A DNA stretch of 64,000 nucleotides. It comes from Betaproteobacteria bacterium (GTDB lineage: Bacteria > Pseudomonadota > Gammaproteobacteria > Burkholderiales > Rhodocyclaceae). Position 1 is the stretch's first letter, and every line of letters starts with the position of its first letter. Below, piece by piece: positions 46,721 through 62,245 of the stretch. The notes under the pieces are model-generated. The model was not told where the DNA came from. It worked only from the letters and a program-made list of their open reading frames with translations, and did no database searches. Location: NCBI GenBank assembly GCA_020621405.1, contig JAHRYN010000005.1:1-64000 (forward strand). The letters are read 5' to 3'. The translations under genes and the position numbers were made by a program.

Positions 46721-48837
46721 ATTTCGTCCGCAAAATCGTTTTTCTGATCGTCGCGCTTGGCTCTGGCCTGGTGTCGAGCTTTGCCTTGGCTCAGGGGCAG
46801 CCCAACAGCATTGAATCCATCCTGGTTTCACAGCAGGGCGGCGAAGTGCTGGTGAAGGTCACGACCAAGACGCAGTTGGCCGCAGTACCTGCCAACTTCA
46901 GCGTTGCCTCCCCTGCCCGTGTCGCTTTCGACTTCCCGGCGACGGGCAATGCACTTGGACGGAGCTCCCAATCGGTCAACGAAGCTCACCTGCGCAGCTA
47001 CAACGTGGTCGAAGTCGGAGATCGCACGCGCCTTGTCCTGAATCTCAACAAGCTGTCCGCTTTCAATACCCGGCTGTCGGGTCGTGACCTTTACATCACG
47101 CTGGCGATGCCGGCCAGTACTGAAACGGTCGCGCAATCGGACAAGGTGTCGCGTTTTGCCGAACCGGGCGTGGCACAGGACGCTCAGACCCTGCGCAATA
47201 TCGGCTTCCGCCGCGGCAAGGATGGTGAAGGACGTGTGGTGGTCGAACTGTCCGATCCGAATACCGGCATCGACATCCGCCAGCAGGGGACCAAACTCGT
47301 GGTCGAATTCCTCCGTGCCTCGGTTGCCGATGAATTCCTGAAGCGCTACGACGTTACCGACTTCGGCACGCCAGTGACGCAGATGGAGGTGGTGCGTTCG
47401 GGCGCCAACACGCGTCTGACCGTGACGCCGAACGGCTTGTGGGAACACAACGCCTACCAGAGTGAAAACCAGTTCATTCTTGAAGTGAAGCGTCTGGTCG
47501 AAGACCCGAACAAGCTGGTTCAGGGCAGCAAACCCGGATACCAGGGCGAGAAGCTGTCGCTGAACTTCCAGAATATCGATGTGCGCTCCGTACTCCAGGT
47601 CATTGCGGACTTCACGGATAACAACATCATCACTTCCGATACGGTCGGCGGTTCGCTCACGCTGCGGCTGAAGGATGTGCCGTGGGATCAGGCGCTGGAT
47701 ATCATCCTTGACGCCAAGGGGCTGGACAAGCGCAAGACCGGCAATGTGATCTGGATTGCTCCGCGCGACGAGCTGTCGGCAAAGGAAAAGCTGGCGCTGG
47801 AAAGTCAGCAGCAGGTCAGCGAGCTTGAGCCGTTGCGGACCGAAACCTTTCAGCTGAACTATCACAAGGCGGACGTCCTCTACAAGGCGATTTCCGATGA
47901 CAAGGACAAGCGCTTTCTGTCCAAGCGCGGCTCCATTGTCATGGATACGCGGACCAACAAGCTGATCGTGACCGACATCCCGAGCAGGCTGGAAGATATC
48001 CGTCGCATCCTGAGCGAGCTCGACATTCCGACCCGTCAGGTGCTGATAGAGGCGCGCATCGTCGAAGCAAACGAGGATTTTGCGAAGAATCTGGGCGCCC
48101 GTCTTGGCCTTAATCAGAGTCAGTCAGGCTCGGCACGCCTTGGTGGCACCAACATCAATATCGGCGGTTCAGCAGGGGCGACTGGCTTTCAGACCGGACA
48201 GGTGCAGACGACCCCCAATTTCGCCACCGATTCGCTGGGCGTGAATCTGCGTGCCTCCAATATCGCCGGCCGAACGCCCGGGCAGTTGTCCTTCGTGCTG
48301 TTCAACTCGTCTGCGACCCGCTTCCTGAATCTTGAGCTTTCGGCGCTCGAACAGGACGGCAAGGGCAAGGTGATATCGAGTCCGCGCGTGATGACCTCCG
48401 ACCAGAACGAGGCACTGATCGAGCAAGGCGTGGAAATTCCGTATCAGCAGGCCACCAGCTCCGGGGCGACCAGCATTTCCTTCCGCAAGGCCAATCTGGC
48501 GCTGAAGGTCAAGCCGCAGATCACGCCGGATGGCCGGGTGCAGATGGCTCTGGATGTCAACAAGGACACGCCCAACACCCAGTTGTCGACCGGATCCGGT
48601 ATTGCCATCGACACGAAGCATGTCAAGACGGATGTGCTGGTTGAAAACGGTGGCACGGTGGTCATCGGCGGCATCTATACGCAGCAGGAGCTGCGTACCC
48701 AGACCCGCGTGCCGTTCCTGGGTGACCTCCCGTATGTGGGCATTCTTTTCCGTAATACGGAAAGCAGTGATCACAGGGCGGAACTTCTGATCTTCGTCAC
48801 GCCGCGCATCGTCAGCGATAACCTCACGCTGCGCTGA
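46717..48837 (+). CDS. pilQ: Type IV pilus outer-membrane secretin PilQ
   Basis: 706 residues. A signal peptide (residues about 1-25, ending SFALAQG) is followed by two AMIN domains, an STN/N0 domain (LNFQNIDVRSVLQVIADFT), an N1 domain (FQLNYHKADVLYKAI), and the secretin core (RQVLIEARIVEANEDFAKN, LSALEQDGKGKVISSPRV, VENGGTVVIGGIY, PFLGDLPYVGILFRN). It forms the pore through which the pilus, and DNA in competent relatives, crosses the outer membrane. The start ATG overlaps the pilP stop. Confidence 0.96.
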   Translation: MNFVRKIVFLIVALGSGLVSSFALAQGQPNSIESILVSQQGGEVLVKVTTKTQLAAVPANFSVASPARVAFDFPATGNALGRSSQSVNEAHLRSYNVVEVGDRTRLVLNLNKLSAFNTRLSGRDLYITLAMPASTETVAQSDKVSRFAEPGVAQDAQTLRNIGFRRGKDGEGRVVVELSDPNTGIDIRQQGTKLVVEFLRASVADEFLKRYDVTDFGTPVTQMEVVRSGANTRLTVTPNGLWEHNAYQSENQFILEVKRLVEDPNKLVQGSKPGYQGEKLSLNFQNIDVRSVLQVIADFTDNNIITSDTVGGSLTLRLKDVPWDQALDIILDAKGLDKRKTGNVIWIAPRDELSAKEKLALESQQQVSELEPLRTETFQLNYHKADVLYKAISDDKDKRFLSKRGSIVMDTRTNKLIVTDIPSRLEDIRRILSELDIPTRQVLIEARIVEANEDFAKNLGARLGLNQSQSGSARLGGTNINIGGSAGATGFQTGQVQTTPNFATDSLGVNLRASNIAGRTPGQLSFVLFNSSATRFLNLELSALEQDGKGKVISSPRVMTSDQNEALIEQGVEIPYQQATSSGATSISFRKANLALKVKPQITPDGRVQMALDVNKDTPNTQLSTGSGIAIDTKHVKTDVLVENGGTVVIGGIYTQQELRTQTRVPFLGDLPYVGILFRNTESSDHRAELLIFVTPRIVSDNLTLR

Positions 48838-48846
48838 CACAGATAT

Positions 48847-48875
48847 GCAGGCCCCGGATGACGGGGTCTGCGTTT
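48847..48875 (+). terminator. Hairpin after pilQ, probable weak terminator
   Basis: GCAGGCCCCG (48847-48856) pairs with CGGGGTCTGC (48862-48871) with one G-T pair and a 5-nt loop; only GTTT follows, so readthrough into aroK is likely. Confidence 0.55.
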
Positions 48876-48890
48876 CCGACAGGCGGGCGC

Positions 48891-48899
48891 TGCTAGAAT
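48891..48899 (+). promoter_or_regulatory. Extended -10 promoter immediately upstream of aroK
   Basis: TGC-TAGAAT (48891-48899) fits the extended -10 consensus TGnTATAAT; no good -35 is seen. The expected transcript start, about 7 nt downstream, coincides with the GTG start codon of aroK, implying a leaderless or near-leaderless message. The same TGCTAGAATCC string occurs upstream of glmU. Confidence 0.45.
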
Positions 48900-48906
48900 C
48901 CCGCCG

Positions 48907-49434
48907 GTGGAACATAGCGACAACATCTTTCTGGTCGGCATGATGGGTGCCGGCAAAACTACCGTCGGACGCCAGCTTGCGCGAAGGTTGCGCAAGCGTT
49001 TCGTGGATTGTGACCACGAGATCGAAGCGCGCACCGGTGTGACCATTCCTGTCATCTTCGAAATCGAGGGCGAAGTCGGCTTTCGTCGGCGCGAAAGTGC
49101 GACGATCGATGCGCTTTCGCGTGAATCCGGGCTGGTCGTGGCCACCGGTGGCGGCGCCGTGCTGGACCCCGCGAACCGCGAGCGGCTCAAGGCGGGGGGG
49201 TGGGTGGTCTACCTTGATGTTGCTCCCGACGTCTTGTGGGCTCGCACGCGAGGTGACCGCAACAGGCCGCTGCTGCAGGTTGATGACCCGCGTGCGCGGG
49301 TGCGGGAACTGCACGGACTGCGCGATCCTCTCTACCGGGAAGTGGCCGATTACATTGCCGAGAGTGGCCAGGGCAGTCCGTTGACCATCGTGCGCAGACT
49401 TGAACGGGAATACCTCAGCCGATGCGCAGTCTGA
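48907..49434 (+). CDS. aroK: Shikimate kinase
   Basis: 175 residues. It phosphorylates shikimate in the aromatic pathway. Walker [18 protein letters not shown], the shikimate-site [13 protein letters not shown] and [17 protein letters not shown] and a lid RGDRNRPLL are all present. GTG start with no ribosome site upstream. It overlaps aroB by 13 nt and forms the unit aroK-aroB-dgt, often attached to the pil cluster in betaproteobacteria. Confidence 0.95.
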   Translation: MEHSDNIFLVGMMGAGKTTVGRQLARRLRKRFVDCDHEIEARTGVTIPVIFEIEGEVGFRRRESATIDALSRESGLVVATGGGAVLDPANRERLKAGGWVVYLDVAPDVLWARTRGDRNRPLLQVDDPRARVRELHGLRDPLYREVADYIAESGQGSPLTIVRRLEREYLSRCAV

Positions 49435-50510
49435 ATGTAGCGCTCGACGAGCGCGCCTACGATATCCATATCGGCCGCGGACTGATCGACCGGGGTGATC
49501 TGCTGTCGTCCGTACTCAAGCGCAAGCGCGTGGTCATCATCAGCAATGATGTCGTCGCTCCGCTTTACGCGGCGCGTGTCCAGCAGGCACTGGATGCGGC
49601 CAGTGTGGCCCACCGGCTCGTGGTGCTGCCCGACGGCGAAGCCCACAAGGACTGGTCCACGCTTAACCTGATCTTTGATGCGCTGCTTGGCGCGCGCGTA
49701 GAGCGCTCGACCACACTGATCGCGCTCGGCGGGGGGGTGATCGGCGACATGGTCGGTTTCGCCGCGGCCACCTATCAGCGAGGTGTGCCCTTCATCCAGG
49801 TGCCTACAACGCTGCTGTCGCAGGTCGATTCGAGCGTGGGCGGCAAGACGGCGATCAATCACCCGCTCGGCAAGAATATGATCGGTGCCTTCCATCAGCC
49901 CAGGCTGGTGCTGGCCGACATCGATACGTTGGATACCTTGCCCGACCGGGAATTGCGGGCCGGCATGGCCGAAGTCATCAAATATGGGCTGATCCGCGAC
50001 CGCCTGTTCTTCGACTGGCTGGAAGTCAATATGTCGCGCTTGCTGGCGCGGGACGCCGACGCGCTGGCCTTCGCCATCGAGCGTTCCTGCCGCAACAAGG
50101 CGGAAGTGGTGATCGAGGACGAGACTGAAACCGGCGTGCGCGCGCTGCTCAATCTCGGACACACCTTCGGTCATGCGATAGAAACCGGAATGGGCTACGG
50201 CGAGTGGCTGCATGGTGAGGCGGTCGCTGCCGGCTCGCTGATGGCCGCAGAGCTGTCGCGCCGTCTCGGCTGGCTGACCGATGGCGATTTCGAGCGCATC
50301 AGGCGCATCCATGAAGTCGTCGGTCTGCCGCTGCGTGGCCCGGCGCTGGGCGCCGGACGCTATCTGGAGCTGATGTCGCACGACAAGAAGGTGGACGCCG
50401 GCAAGCTGAGGCTGGTGCTGCTTCGCGGCATCGGTGACGCAGTGATCTGGGGTGACGCACCGGTTGCCGACATATCGGCGGCGATCGAATACTGCTGCGA
50501 ACATGTCTGA
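49422..50510 (+). CDS. aroB: 3-dehydroquinate synthase
   Basis: 362 residues, NAD- and zinc-dependent enzyme turning DAHP into 3-dehydroquinate. Signature blocks include [72 protein letters not shown] (zinc His) and HGEAVAAG. It overlaps aroK (13 nt) and dgt (8 nt). Confidence 0.97.
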   Translation: MRSLNVALDERAYDIHIGRGLIDRGDLLSSVLKRKRVVIISNDVVAPLYAARVQQALDAASVAHRLVVLPDGEAHKDWSTLNLIFDALLGARVERSTTLIALGGGVIGDMVGFAAATYQRGVPFIQVPTTLLSQVDSSVGGKTAINHPLGKNMIGAFHQPRLVLADIDTLDTLPDRELRAGMAEVIKYGLIRDRLFFDWLEVNMSRLLARDADALAFAIERSCRNKAEVVIEDETETGVRALLNLGHTFGHAIETGMGYGEWLHGEAVAAGSLMAAELSRRLGWLTDGDFERIRRIHEVVGLPLRGPALGAGRYLELMSHDKKVDAGKLRLVLLRGIGDAVIWGDAPVADISAAIEYCCEHV

Positions 50511-51624
50511 ACTCGCTCCCTATGCGGCGCGCGAGGACAATTCGCGCGGTCGTCGGATCGCCGAAGATGCGCCGTCCGAGCGCAGCCAGTTCCAGCGTGA
50601 CCGTGACCGCATCGTGCACAGCACCGCGTTCCGCCGGCTTGAGTACAAGACGCAGGTATTCGTAAATCATGAAGGCGATCTGTTCCGGACGCGTCTGACG
50701 CACAGCATCGAAGTCGCGCAGATCGCGCGCTCCATCGCGCGTGCGCTCAACGTCAATGAAGATCTGGCCGAGGCGGTTTCGCTGTCGCATGACCTCGGGC
50801 ATACGCCATTCGGTCATGCCGGGCAGGATGCGCTGAACGAATGCATGCGCGAGTTCGGCGGTTTCGAGCACAACCTGCAGAGCCTGCGCACCGTGGATGT
50901 GCTGGAAGAGCGTTACGGCGACTTCGACGGCCTGAATCTGACCTTTGAAACGCGCGAAGGCATCCTGAAACACTGTTCCCTGACGCGGGCCCGCGAACTG
51001 GGAGAGCTGGGACGCCGTTTCATCGAACGCACGCAGCCGACGCTGGAGGCCCAGATCTGCAATCTGGCCGACGAGATTGCCTACAACAATCACGACGTCG
51101 ACGATGGGCTGCGTTCGGGTCTGATATCGCTTGAACAGCTGGGCGAGGTTCCGATCTTCGCGCGCTTTCGGCTCGAAGTGGCCAACCTTTATCCGCAGAT
51201 AGCCGGTCGCCGCCTGATACACGAAACCGTGCGTCGCATGATCAATGCACAGGTGGTCGATCTGGTGGCCGAAACCCGTCGCCGGCTCGCGGACGCGGCG
51301 CCGCGCAGCATTGCGGATGTGCGTGCCGGCCCGATACTGGTTGCCTACAGTGACGCGATGCGCGCAGAGCAGCTCGCGCTCAAGCAGTTCCTGCGCGACC
51401 AGCTTTATCGCCACTATCAGGTACTGCGCATGACGGCCAAGGCCCGCCGCATCATCGCCGAGCTGTTCGACACCTTCCTGAATGATCCGCGGCTGCTGCC
51501 ACCCCAGTACCAGACCATGGCGGGCGAGGACAAGCCGCGTGCCATTGCCGATTACATCGCCGGCATGACCGATCGCTATGCGATGCGTGAACACCGCCGC
51601 CTGTTTGCGGTCGGCGAGATCTGA
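50503..51624 (+). CDS. dgt: dGTP triphosphohydrolase-like HD protein
   Basis: 373 residues. The dGTPase family HD domain is visible: [55 protein letters not shown] and [18 protein letters not shown]. It cleaves dNTPs to nucleoside and triphosphate and helps balance dNTP pools. Its ATG overlaps the aroB stop by 8 nt, ending the aroKB operon. Confidence 0.92.
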   Translation: MSELAPYAAREDNSRGRRIAEDAPSERSQFQRDRDRIVHSTAFRRLEYKTQVFVNHEGDLFRTRLTHSIEVAQIARSIARALNVNEDLAEAVSLSHDLGHTPFGHAGQDALNECMREFGGFEHNLQSLRTVDVLEERYGDFDGLNLTFETREGILKHCSLTRARELGELGRRFIERTQPTLEAQICNLADEIAYNNHDVDDGLRSGLISLEQLGEVPIFARFRLEVANLYPQIAGRRLIHETVRRMINAQVVDLVAETRRRLADAAPRSIADVRAGPILVAYSDAMRAEQLALKQFLRDQLYRHYQVLRMTAKARRIIAELFDTFLNDPRLLPPQYQTMAGEDKPRAIADYIAGMTDRYAMREHRRLFAVGEI

Positions 51625-51674
51625 CCCCGGGCTCGCCCCGTTTGATCAGCGATTGCCGCACTGCCGCATAACTA

Positions 51675-51703
51675 TTGTCTGTGGCCTCCCGTGGCCGTAC
51701 AAT
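51675..51703 (+). promoter_or_regulatory. Sigma-70 promoter upstream of gltB
   Basis: -35 TTGTCT (51675-51680) and -10 TACAAT (51698-51703) with an optimal 17-bp spacer. Transcription would start near 51710, about 200 nt before gltB, leaving room for the structured leader that follows. Confidence 0.65.
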
Positions 51704-51731
51704 CCGCCGTCCACCCCTAAAGTGCCCAGCG

Positions 51732-51751
51732 CGGCTTCAACGCAGAAGCCG
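51732..51751 (+). promoter_or_regulatory. gltB leader hairpin 1 (possible antiterminator partner)
   Basis: CGGCTTC (51732-51738) pairs perfectly with GAAGCCG (51745-51751). The identical 7-mer GAAGCCG recurs at 51805-51811 inside the terminator's 3' arm, so the left strand could pair with either, giving two exclusive folds. Confidence 0.45.
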
Positions 51752-51763
51752 TCAGGCCACCCG

Positions 51764-51818
51764 AGCCGGTGCCCACCGAATCCCCTGAACAGGGGATGAC
51801 CGTGGAAGCCGGCTTTTT
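51764..51818 (+). terminator. Terminator-like long hairpin in the gltB leader
   Basis: Nested stems AGCCGG/CCGGCT, CCAC/GTGG and ATCCCCT/AGGGGAT around a GAAC loop, then TTTT (51815-51818). It lies after the 51675 promoter and 90 nt before gltB. It may end dgt transcripts, release a short RNA of about 110 nt, or act as an attenuator for gltBD. Confidence 0.65.
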
Positions 51819-51907
51819 CACGGTTGCGGCGGTGCGAATTCCCGCAGTGGCAAGCGATTGACGCGATGCCGCGCGCGGTTGGCAAACGAGTTCCGAGGGC
51901 GAATGCA

Positions 51908-56575
<4,668 letters not shown>

Positions 56576-56589
56576 CAGGAAAGACAGAA

Positions 56590-58056
56590 ATGGGAAAGTC
56601 CACCGGGTTTCTTGAGTTCCAGCGCCTGTCCGAGGCGTCCTTGCCGGTCGCCGAACGCGTCCACAACTACAGGGAGTTCGTGCTCCACCTGAGCGACGAC
56701 GAAGCGAAAGTGCAGGGTGCGCGCTGCATGGATTGCGGTATTCCGTTCTGCAACAACGGCTGCCCGGTCAACAACATCATTCCGGACTTCAATGATCTGG
56801 TGTATCGCCAGGACTGGAAGCAGGCGATCGAGGTTCTGCACTCGACCAACAACTTCCCGGAGTTCACCGGCCGCATCTGTCCGGCGCCGTGCGAAGCCGC
56901 ATGCACGCTGACCATCAACAGCGACGCGGTGGGCATCAAGTCGATCGAGCACGCCATCATCGACAAGGCGTGGGAGATGGGCTGGGTCGTGCCGCAGCCG
57001 CCGGTGGCGAAGACGGGCAAGAAGGTTGCGGTCATCGGGTCCGGTCCGGCCGGCATGGCTGCCGCACAGCAGCTGGCCCGCGTCGGCCACGACGTCACCG
57101 TGTTCGAGAAGAACAGCCGGGTCGGCGGTCTGCTGCGCTACGGCATTCCCGACTTCAAGATGGAAAAGTCGCACATCGACCGCCGCGTCGCGCAGATGGA
57201 AGCCGAAGGCGTCACCTTCCGCACCGGCGTGCTGGTCGGCAGCCTGCCGGCAGGTTCTCCTGTGCATAGCGATGCGCCGACCGTGATCAGCCCGGCACAG
57301 CTGAACGCCGAGTTCGATGCGGTGGTGCTGGCCGGCGGGGCGGAACAGCCGCGCGATCTGCCGGTGCCCGGGCGTGACCTGGAGGGTGTTCATTTCGCGA
57401 TGGATTTCCTGCCGCAGCAGAACCGTGTGGTCGCCGGCGACACGGTGCCCGGCCAGATCATGGCCACCGGCAAGCACGTGGTCGTGATCGGCGGCGGTGA
57501 TACCGGCTCGGACTGTGTCGGTACGTCCAACCGCCATGGTGCAGCCAGCGTGACCCAGTTCGAACTGCTGCCGCAGCCGCCGCAGACGGAAGACAAGCCG
57601 CTGGTATGGCCTTACTGGCCGATCAAGCTGCGTACCTCGTCCAGCCACGAGGAAGGCTGCGAGCGCGACTGGGCCGTGGCGACCAAGGAATTCATCGGTG
57701 AGAACGGCAAGGTCAAGCAGCTCAAGGCCGTACGCGTCGAATGGAAGGATGGCCGCATGCAGGAAGTGCCGGGCTCGGAAACGCTGATGAAGGCGGATCT
57801 GGTGCTGCTGGCCATGGGCTTCGTCAGCCCGGCGGCCAGCATCCTCGACAGCTTCGGCGTCGACAAGGACAGCCGCGGAAATGCGAAGGCGACGACTGAT
57901 GGCGCCGGCTGCTACGCCACCAGCGTGGCCAAGGTGTTCGCCGCCGGTGACATGCGACGTGGCCAGTCGCTGGTGGTGTGGGCGATCAGAGAGGGGCGTC
58001 AATGCGCCCGCGAGGTCGATCAGTTCCTCATGGGTTCGACCACCCTGCCGCGCTGA
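56590..58056 (+). CDS. gltD: Glutamate synthase (NADPH) small subunit
   Basis: 488 residues. N-terminal 4Fe-4S Cys sets [15 protein letters not shown] and [12 protein letters not shown] site [17 protein letters not shown] and NADPH site [16 protein letters not shown]. It passes electrons from NADPH to GltB. It lies 14 nt after gltB and ends at a strong terminator. Confidence 0.97.
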   Translation: MGKSTGFLEFQRLSEASLPVAERVHNYREFVLHLSDDEAKVQGARCMDCGIPFCNNGCPVNNIIPDFNDLVYRQDWKQAIEVLHSTNNFPEFTGRICPAPCEAACTLTINSDAVGIKSIEHAIIDKAWEMGWVVPQPPVAKTGKKVAVIGSGPAGMAAAQQLARVGHDVTVFEKNSRVGGLLRYGIPDFKMEKSHIDRRVAQMEAEGVTFRTGVLVGSLPAGSPVHSDAPTVISPAQLNAEFDAVVLAGGAEQPRDLPVPGRDLEGVHFAMDFLPQQNRVVAGDTVPGQIMATGKHVVVIGGGDTGSDCVGTSNRHGAASVTQFELLPQPPQTEDKPLVWPYWPIKLRTSSSHEEGCERDWAVATKEFIGENGKVKQLKAVRVEWKDGRMQEVPGSETLMKADLVLLAMGFVSPAASILDSFGVDKDSRGNAKATTDGAGCYATSVAKVFAAGDMRRGQSLVVWAIREGRQCAREVDQFLMGSTTLPR

Positions 58057-58081
58057 TTCGTATTCGACGCACGATCGGGAG

Positions 58082-58110
58082 AAAAAAGCGGGCTTCGGCC
58101 CGCTTTTTTT
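58082..58110 (+). terminator. Intrinsic terminator after gltD
   Basis: AAAAAAGCGGGC/GCCCGCTTTTTT stem with an exceptionally stable TTCG loop (58094-58097) and seven T; it also works for the opposite strand. Confidence 0.95.
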
Positions 58111-58202
58111 GTATCTCAGGTGCTGTTATGACTGATCCGGAGTCCGCATGTCTTGTCCATGACGGACGCCAAAGCGAACCTCGCGGCGAATGCCGACCGA
58201 CT

Positions 58203-58733
58203 TCAGTGTGTGTCGACCGGCCCTCGTTTCATCAACAACGGCGGCGCGGCTGGCGTCGTCGGCGGTGACGTCGGAACAACCGGTATGCCGGGCTGGTGGC
58301 GCCGCAGGATGCGCGGCGGAGCGAGGTAAATCGTGTCGTCGATCACTGCTGCCTGGTCGCAATCCACGCGCCGCTGTTCCTCACAGCGGCGGCGAGCTTC
58401 GAGGCGTGCGGCTTCCTGCCGGCGTTCCGTCGCAAGCGCGTCAGCGGCCCGTTCGCGTCGCAACGCCGACTCAACTTCCTGTCGTACCGCCTCCCGGTCG
58501 GGTGGTGCCGTTGCGGCTGATTCGGTAGGTGCTGCGGGTACGGGTTTCGCCGCAGGTGATCCGCTCACACCGAGCGGGTCGGACGTCGGTACCGGCGTTG
58601 TGCGCCGGCCTTCCGGCGGGCGGTCCCCGTAATTGACGGTGCCGTGTTCATCCACCCAGCGATGCACGGTATTGCCCGCCATGGCGAGAGTGGGCAGCGC
58701 CAGCAACAGGGCGCAAATTACGGATCTGTTCAT
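58203..58733 (-). CDS. DUF4124-domain periplasmic protein
   Basis: 176 residues. Signal peptide (residues 1-19, [12 protein letters not shown]) followed by the DUF4124 motif ([18 protein letters not shown]), a Pro/Ala linker, then an Arg/Glu-rich helical region (residues 80-120) and a Pro-rich end. Function unknown; the family is often found in cell-envelope contexts. It is divergent from glmU. Confidence 0.75.
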   Translation of the reverse strand: MNRSVICALLLALPTLAMAGNTVHRWVDEHGTVNYGDRPPEGRRTTPVPTSDPLGVSGSPAAKPVPAAPTESAATAPPDREAVRQEVESALRRERAADALATERRQEAARLEARRRCEEQRRVDCDQAAVIDDTIYLAPPRILRRHQPGIPVVPTSPPTTPAAPPLLMKRGPVDTH

Positions 58734-58914
58734 GTCGTCAATCTCCCGTTCGCAAACCGCCGGTTCGATCCTTCATTGGACAATGCTCGCTCAGGCGTGA
58801 TCCGGTCAATGCCGGCACTGCCGGGTGCTCAGCGACCGGTGGCAACAGGGGCCGAACGGACTTGCAAATCGTGGCATACGAGAACTGCTGCGCAGCGGGC
58901 TGCAATACCCCCAA

Positions 58915-58923
58915 TGCTAGAAT
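58915..58923 (+). promoter_or_regulatory. Extended -10 promoter upstream of glmU
   Basis: TGC-TAGAAT (58915-58923) with no matching -35; the transcript would start about 20 nt before the glmU ATG. It shares TGCTAGAATCC with the aroK promoter. Confidence 0.4.
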
Positions 58924-58951
58924 CCATGCGGTTTTCACCAGATTGCGTCCA

Positions 58952-60316
58952 ATGCAGATCGTCATTCTCGCAGCGGGTCAGGGCAAGCGCATGCGCTCCG
59001 CCTTGCCCAAAGTCCTGCAGCCACTTTCCGATCGTCCTTTGCTCGGCCATGTGCTGCGCACGGCGGCGTCACTCGAACCGTCGCGCACCTGCATAGTATT
59101 CGGTCACGGTGGTGACGCGGTGCGTGCCGCGTTCCCGGATGCCGGCGTCGAATGGGCGTTGCAGGCCGAACAGCTGGGTACCGGTCATGCGGTGATGCAG
59201 GCACTGCCGGCGCTGTCGCGTGACGAACCGGTGCTGGTGCTGTACGGCGACGTGCCGCTGCTGCGCGCCGACACGCTGGCCAGGCTGATCGACGCGGCCG
59301 GTGACGACAAACTTGGCATTCTGACGGTGACGCTGGACGATCCGAGCGGTTACGGACGCATCGTCCGTGATGCGGCCGGACGCATTGTGCGCATCGTCGA
59401 GCAGAAGGACGCCACCGACGGCGAACGCAAGATCCACGAGGTCAACACCGGCATCATGGTCGTGCCTGGCGTGAAACTGGCGGGTTGGCTCATGCATCTG
59501 TCCAACGACAACGCGCAGCGCGAGTACTACCTGACCGATGTGGTGGCTGCGGCAGTACGTGACGGTGTGCCGGTGGTCAGCACGCAGCCGGCGCGTGTGT
59601 CGGAGACACTGGGCGTCAACGACAAGGCGCAGCTGGCCGAGCTGGAACGCATCCACCAGCGTGAGAATGCCGATCGCCTGCTGGCCGATGGCGTCACGCT
59701 GCGCGATCCGGCCCGCATCGATGTGCGTGGCGAACTGGTGTGCGGGCGCGATGTCGAGATCGACATCGGCTGCATCTTCGAGGGGCGCGTCGAACTGGGC
59801 GACGGCGTACGCGTCGGTGCCCACTCCGTGCTGCGCAATGTCAGCGTCGCCGCCGGCACGCGCATCGCGCCGTTCTGCCACCTCGATGATGCCGAAGTCG
59901 GCGCCGACTGCCAGCTCGGGCCATATGCCCGGCTGCGCCCGGGCAGCGTGCTGGCCGAGGACGTGCATGTCGGCAACTTCGTCGAGGTCAAGAACAGCCA
60001 GATCGCCGCACACAGCAAGGCCAACCACCTCGCCTACGTCGGCGATGCGACGGTCGGCAGCCGCGTGAACATCGGTGCCGGCACGATCTGCTGCAATTAC
60101 GATGGTGCGAACAAGTTCCGCACCGTGATCGAAGACGACGTATTCATCGGTTCCGATACCCAGCTGGTTGCGCCGGTCACCGTCGGTCGCGGCGCGACAC
60201 TGGGTGCCGGCACCACGCTGACCCGCGATGCGCCGCCGGATGTGCTGACGGTTTCGCGGGCGCGCCAGGTCACCATTGCCGGCTGGAAACGGCCGGTGAA
60301 GCAGAAAAAGTCGTAA
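58952..60316 (+). CDS. glmU: Bifunctional GlcN-1-P acetyltransferase / UDP-GlcNAc pyrophosphorylase
   Basis: 454 residues. The uridyltransferase domain begins at once ([34 protein letters not shown]). The C-terminal left-handed beta-helix acetyltransferase has repeating hexapeptides ([20 protein letters not shown] region, [11 protein letters not shown]). It supplies UDP-GlcNAc for peptidoglycan and LPS. ATG 58952 lies directly at the first strand. Followed by glmS after 44 nt, so both steps of the pathway are adjacent. Confidence 0.97.
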   Translation: MQIVILAAGQGKRMRSALPKVLQPLSDRPLLGHVLRTAASLEPSRTCIVFGHGGDAVRAAFPDAGVEWALQAEQLGTGHAVMQALPALSRDEPVLVLYGDVPLLRADTLARLIDAAGDDKLGILTVTLDDPSGYGRIVRDAAGRIVRIVEQKDATDGERKIHEVNTGIMVVPGVKLAGWLMHLSNDNAQREYYLTDVVAAAVRDGVPVVSTQPARVSETLGVNDKAQLAELERIHQRENADRLLADGVTLRDPARIDVRGELVCGRDVEIDIGCIFEGRVELGDGVRVGAHSVLRNVSVAAGTRIAPFCHLDDAEVGADCQLGPYARLRPGSVLAEDVHVGNFVEVKNSQIAAHSKANHLAYVGDATVGSRVNIGAGTICCNYDGANKFRTVIEDDVFIGSDTQLVAPVTVGRGATLGAGTTLTRDAPPDVLTVSRARQVTIAGWKRPVKQKKS

Positions 60317-60360
60317 TTCAACCGAAATCAAACGCGTAGCACTGTCCTGAGGATTCATCC

Positions 60361-62199
60361 ATGTGCGGCATCGTTGCGGCCATCGCCGACCAGAATATCG
60401 TTCCCATCCTGCTGGAAGGGCTGCGCAAGCTTGAGTACCGGGGCTACGACTCGGCCGGCCTGGCGGTGCTCAACGGCACAGCCGGCACCGAACTGCGCCG
60501 GCTGCGCTCGGTCGGCCGCGTCGCCGAACTGGCCGCCCAGGCGGACGAGCAGAAGCTCGAGGCTGCGATCGGCATCGCACACACGCGCTGGGCCACGCAT
60601 GGTGTGCCGTCCGAGCGCAATGCGCATCCGCACATCAGCGACGGTCTGGCCGTGGTGCACAACGGCATCATCGAGAACTTCGAATCGCTGCGTGTGCGCC
60701 TGACCGGTCTGGGCTACACCTTCACGTCGGAAACCGACACCGAGGTGATCGCTCATCTGGTGCGGCACCACCTGAATACCCGGCCCGATCTGCTCGACGC
60801 AGTGCGCGCCACCTGCAACGAACTGATCGGCGCCTACGCCATCGCCATCGTCAGCGACGGCGAAGACTCGCGCATCATCGTCGCGCGTCACGGCTCGCCG
60901 CTGGTGCTCGGCCAGTCGGAACGCGGCAACTACGCGGCGTCCGACACCTCGGCGCTGCTGCAGGTCACGCGCAACATGATCTACCTCGAAGACGGCGACA
61001 TGGCCGAACTGACGCGCTCGACGCTGCGCGTGATCCGTCTCGACGGCACGCCGGTCGAACGTCCGGTGCAGGTGAGCCAGCTGTCGGCGGATGCGGTCGA
61101 GCTGGGCAACTACCGCCACTACATGCAGAAGGAAATCTTCGAGCAGCCGGCCGCGCTGTCGAACACGCTGGAAATGCTGGCGCAGGCGCGCTCGATCACG
61201 CCCAATCTGTTCGGTACCAACGCCGACGGCGTGTTCCGCTCGGTGCGCCGCGTGCTGGTGCTCGCCTGCGGCACTAGCTATCACGCGGGTCTGGTCGCCC
61301 GCTACTGGCTGGAAGACATCGCCGGCATCGAATGCAGCGTCGAGATCGCCAGCGAATACCGTTACCGCAAGCCGGTGTCCGATCCGCAGACGTTGGTGGT
61401 CACCATGTCGCAGTCCGGCGAGACGGCGGACACGCTGGCCGCGCTGAAGTACGCCAAGTCACTCGGCATGACGCACACGCTGTCGATCTGCAACGTGCCC
61501 GAATCGGCCATCGTGCGTGAATCCAGTCTGCGCTTCATCACCCGCGCCGGCCCGGAGATCGGCGTCGCCTCGACCAAGGCCTACACCACGCAGCTCGCCG
61601 CGCTGGCGCTGCTGACGCTGGCCATCGCCAAGACGCGTGGCACGTTGACCGAAGCGCTCGAGGAAAAACACCTCGGTGCGCTGCGACATCTACCCAGTGC
61701 GGTCACCCGCGTGCTCGAACTGGAACCGCAGATCAAGGCCTGGGCCGAGCGTTTCGCGATGAAGCACCACGCGCTTTTCCTCGGCCGCGGCCAGCACTAC
61801 CCGATCGCGCTCGAAGGCGCGCTCAAGCTGAAGGAGATTTCCTACATCCACGCCGAGGCCTACCCGGCCGGCGAGCTCAAGCACGGTCCGCTGGCACTGG
61901 TCGACCGCGACATGCCGGTGATCGCCATCGCGCCGAACGACACGCTGATCGAAAAGCTCAAGTCCAATCTGCAGGAAGTGCGTGCGCGTGGTGGCGAGCT
62001 TTACGTGATCGCCGACGCCGGTACCGAGATGGAGGAGAGCGAAGGCGTGCACATCCTGCCGATGCCGGAGAATTACGGTCTGCTGTCGCCGGTACTGCAC
62101 GTGATCCCGTTGCAGTTGCTGGCGTACCATGCGGCTCTGGTCAAGGGCACCGATGTCGACAAGCCGCGCAATCTGGCGAAATCGGTGACCGTCGAGTAA
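60361..62199 (+). CDS. glmS: Glutamine-fructose-6-phosphate aminotransferase
   Basis: 612 residues, full length. Ntn glutaminase with Cys2 exposed after Met removal ([25 protein letters not shown]) and two SIS sugar isomerase domains ([43 protein letters not shown]). The terminal [13 protein letters not shown] closes the active site. First step of the hexosamine pathway. No ribozyme-type leader is possible in the 44-nt gap. Confidence 0.97.
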   Translation: MCGIVAAIADQNIVPILLEGLRKLEYRGYDSAGLAVLNGTAGTELRRLRSVGRVAELAAQADEQKLEAAIGIAHTRWATHGVPSERNAHPHISDGLAVVHNGIIENFESLRVRLTGLGYTFTSETDTEVIAHLVRHHLNTRPDLLDAVRATCNELIGAYAIAIVSDGEDSRIIVARHGSPLVLGQSERGNYAASDTSALLQVTRNMIYLEDGDMAELTRSTLRVIRLDGTPVERPVQVSQLSADAVELGNYRHYMQKEIFEQPAALSNTLEMLAQARSITPNLFGTNADGVFRSVRRVLVLACGTSYHAGLVARYWLEDIAGIECSVEIASEYRYRKPVSDPQTLVVTMSQSGETADTLAALKYAKSLGMTHTLSICNVPESAIVRESSLRFITRAGPEIGVASTKAYTTQLAALALLTLAIAKTRGTLTEALEEKHLGALRHLPSAVTRVLELEPQIKAWAERFAMKHHALFLGRGQHYPIALEGALKLKEISYIHAEAYPAGELKHGPLALVDRDMPVIAIAPNDTLIEKLKSNLQEVRARGGELYVIADAGTEMEESEGVHILPMPENYGLLSPVLHVIPLQLLAYHAALVKGTDVDKPRNLAKSVTVE

Positions 62200-62245
62200 C
62201 AGGGGGCGGCGCGCATTCGCCCGGTCGGAGCACCGAGAAACATCC

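Noticed and set aside
51858-51886. TTGACG as -35 of a second gltB promoter
   Set aside because: The hexamer 17 bp downstream is GGCAAA, not -10-like.
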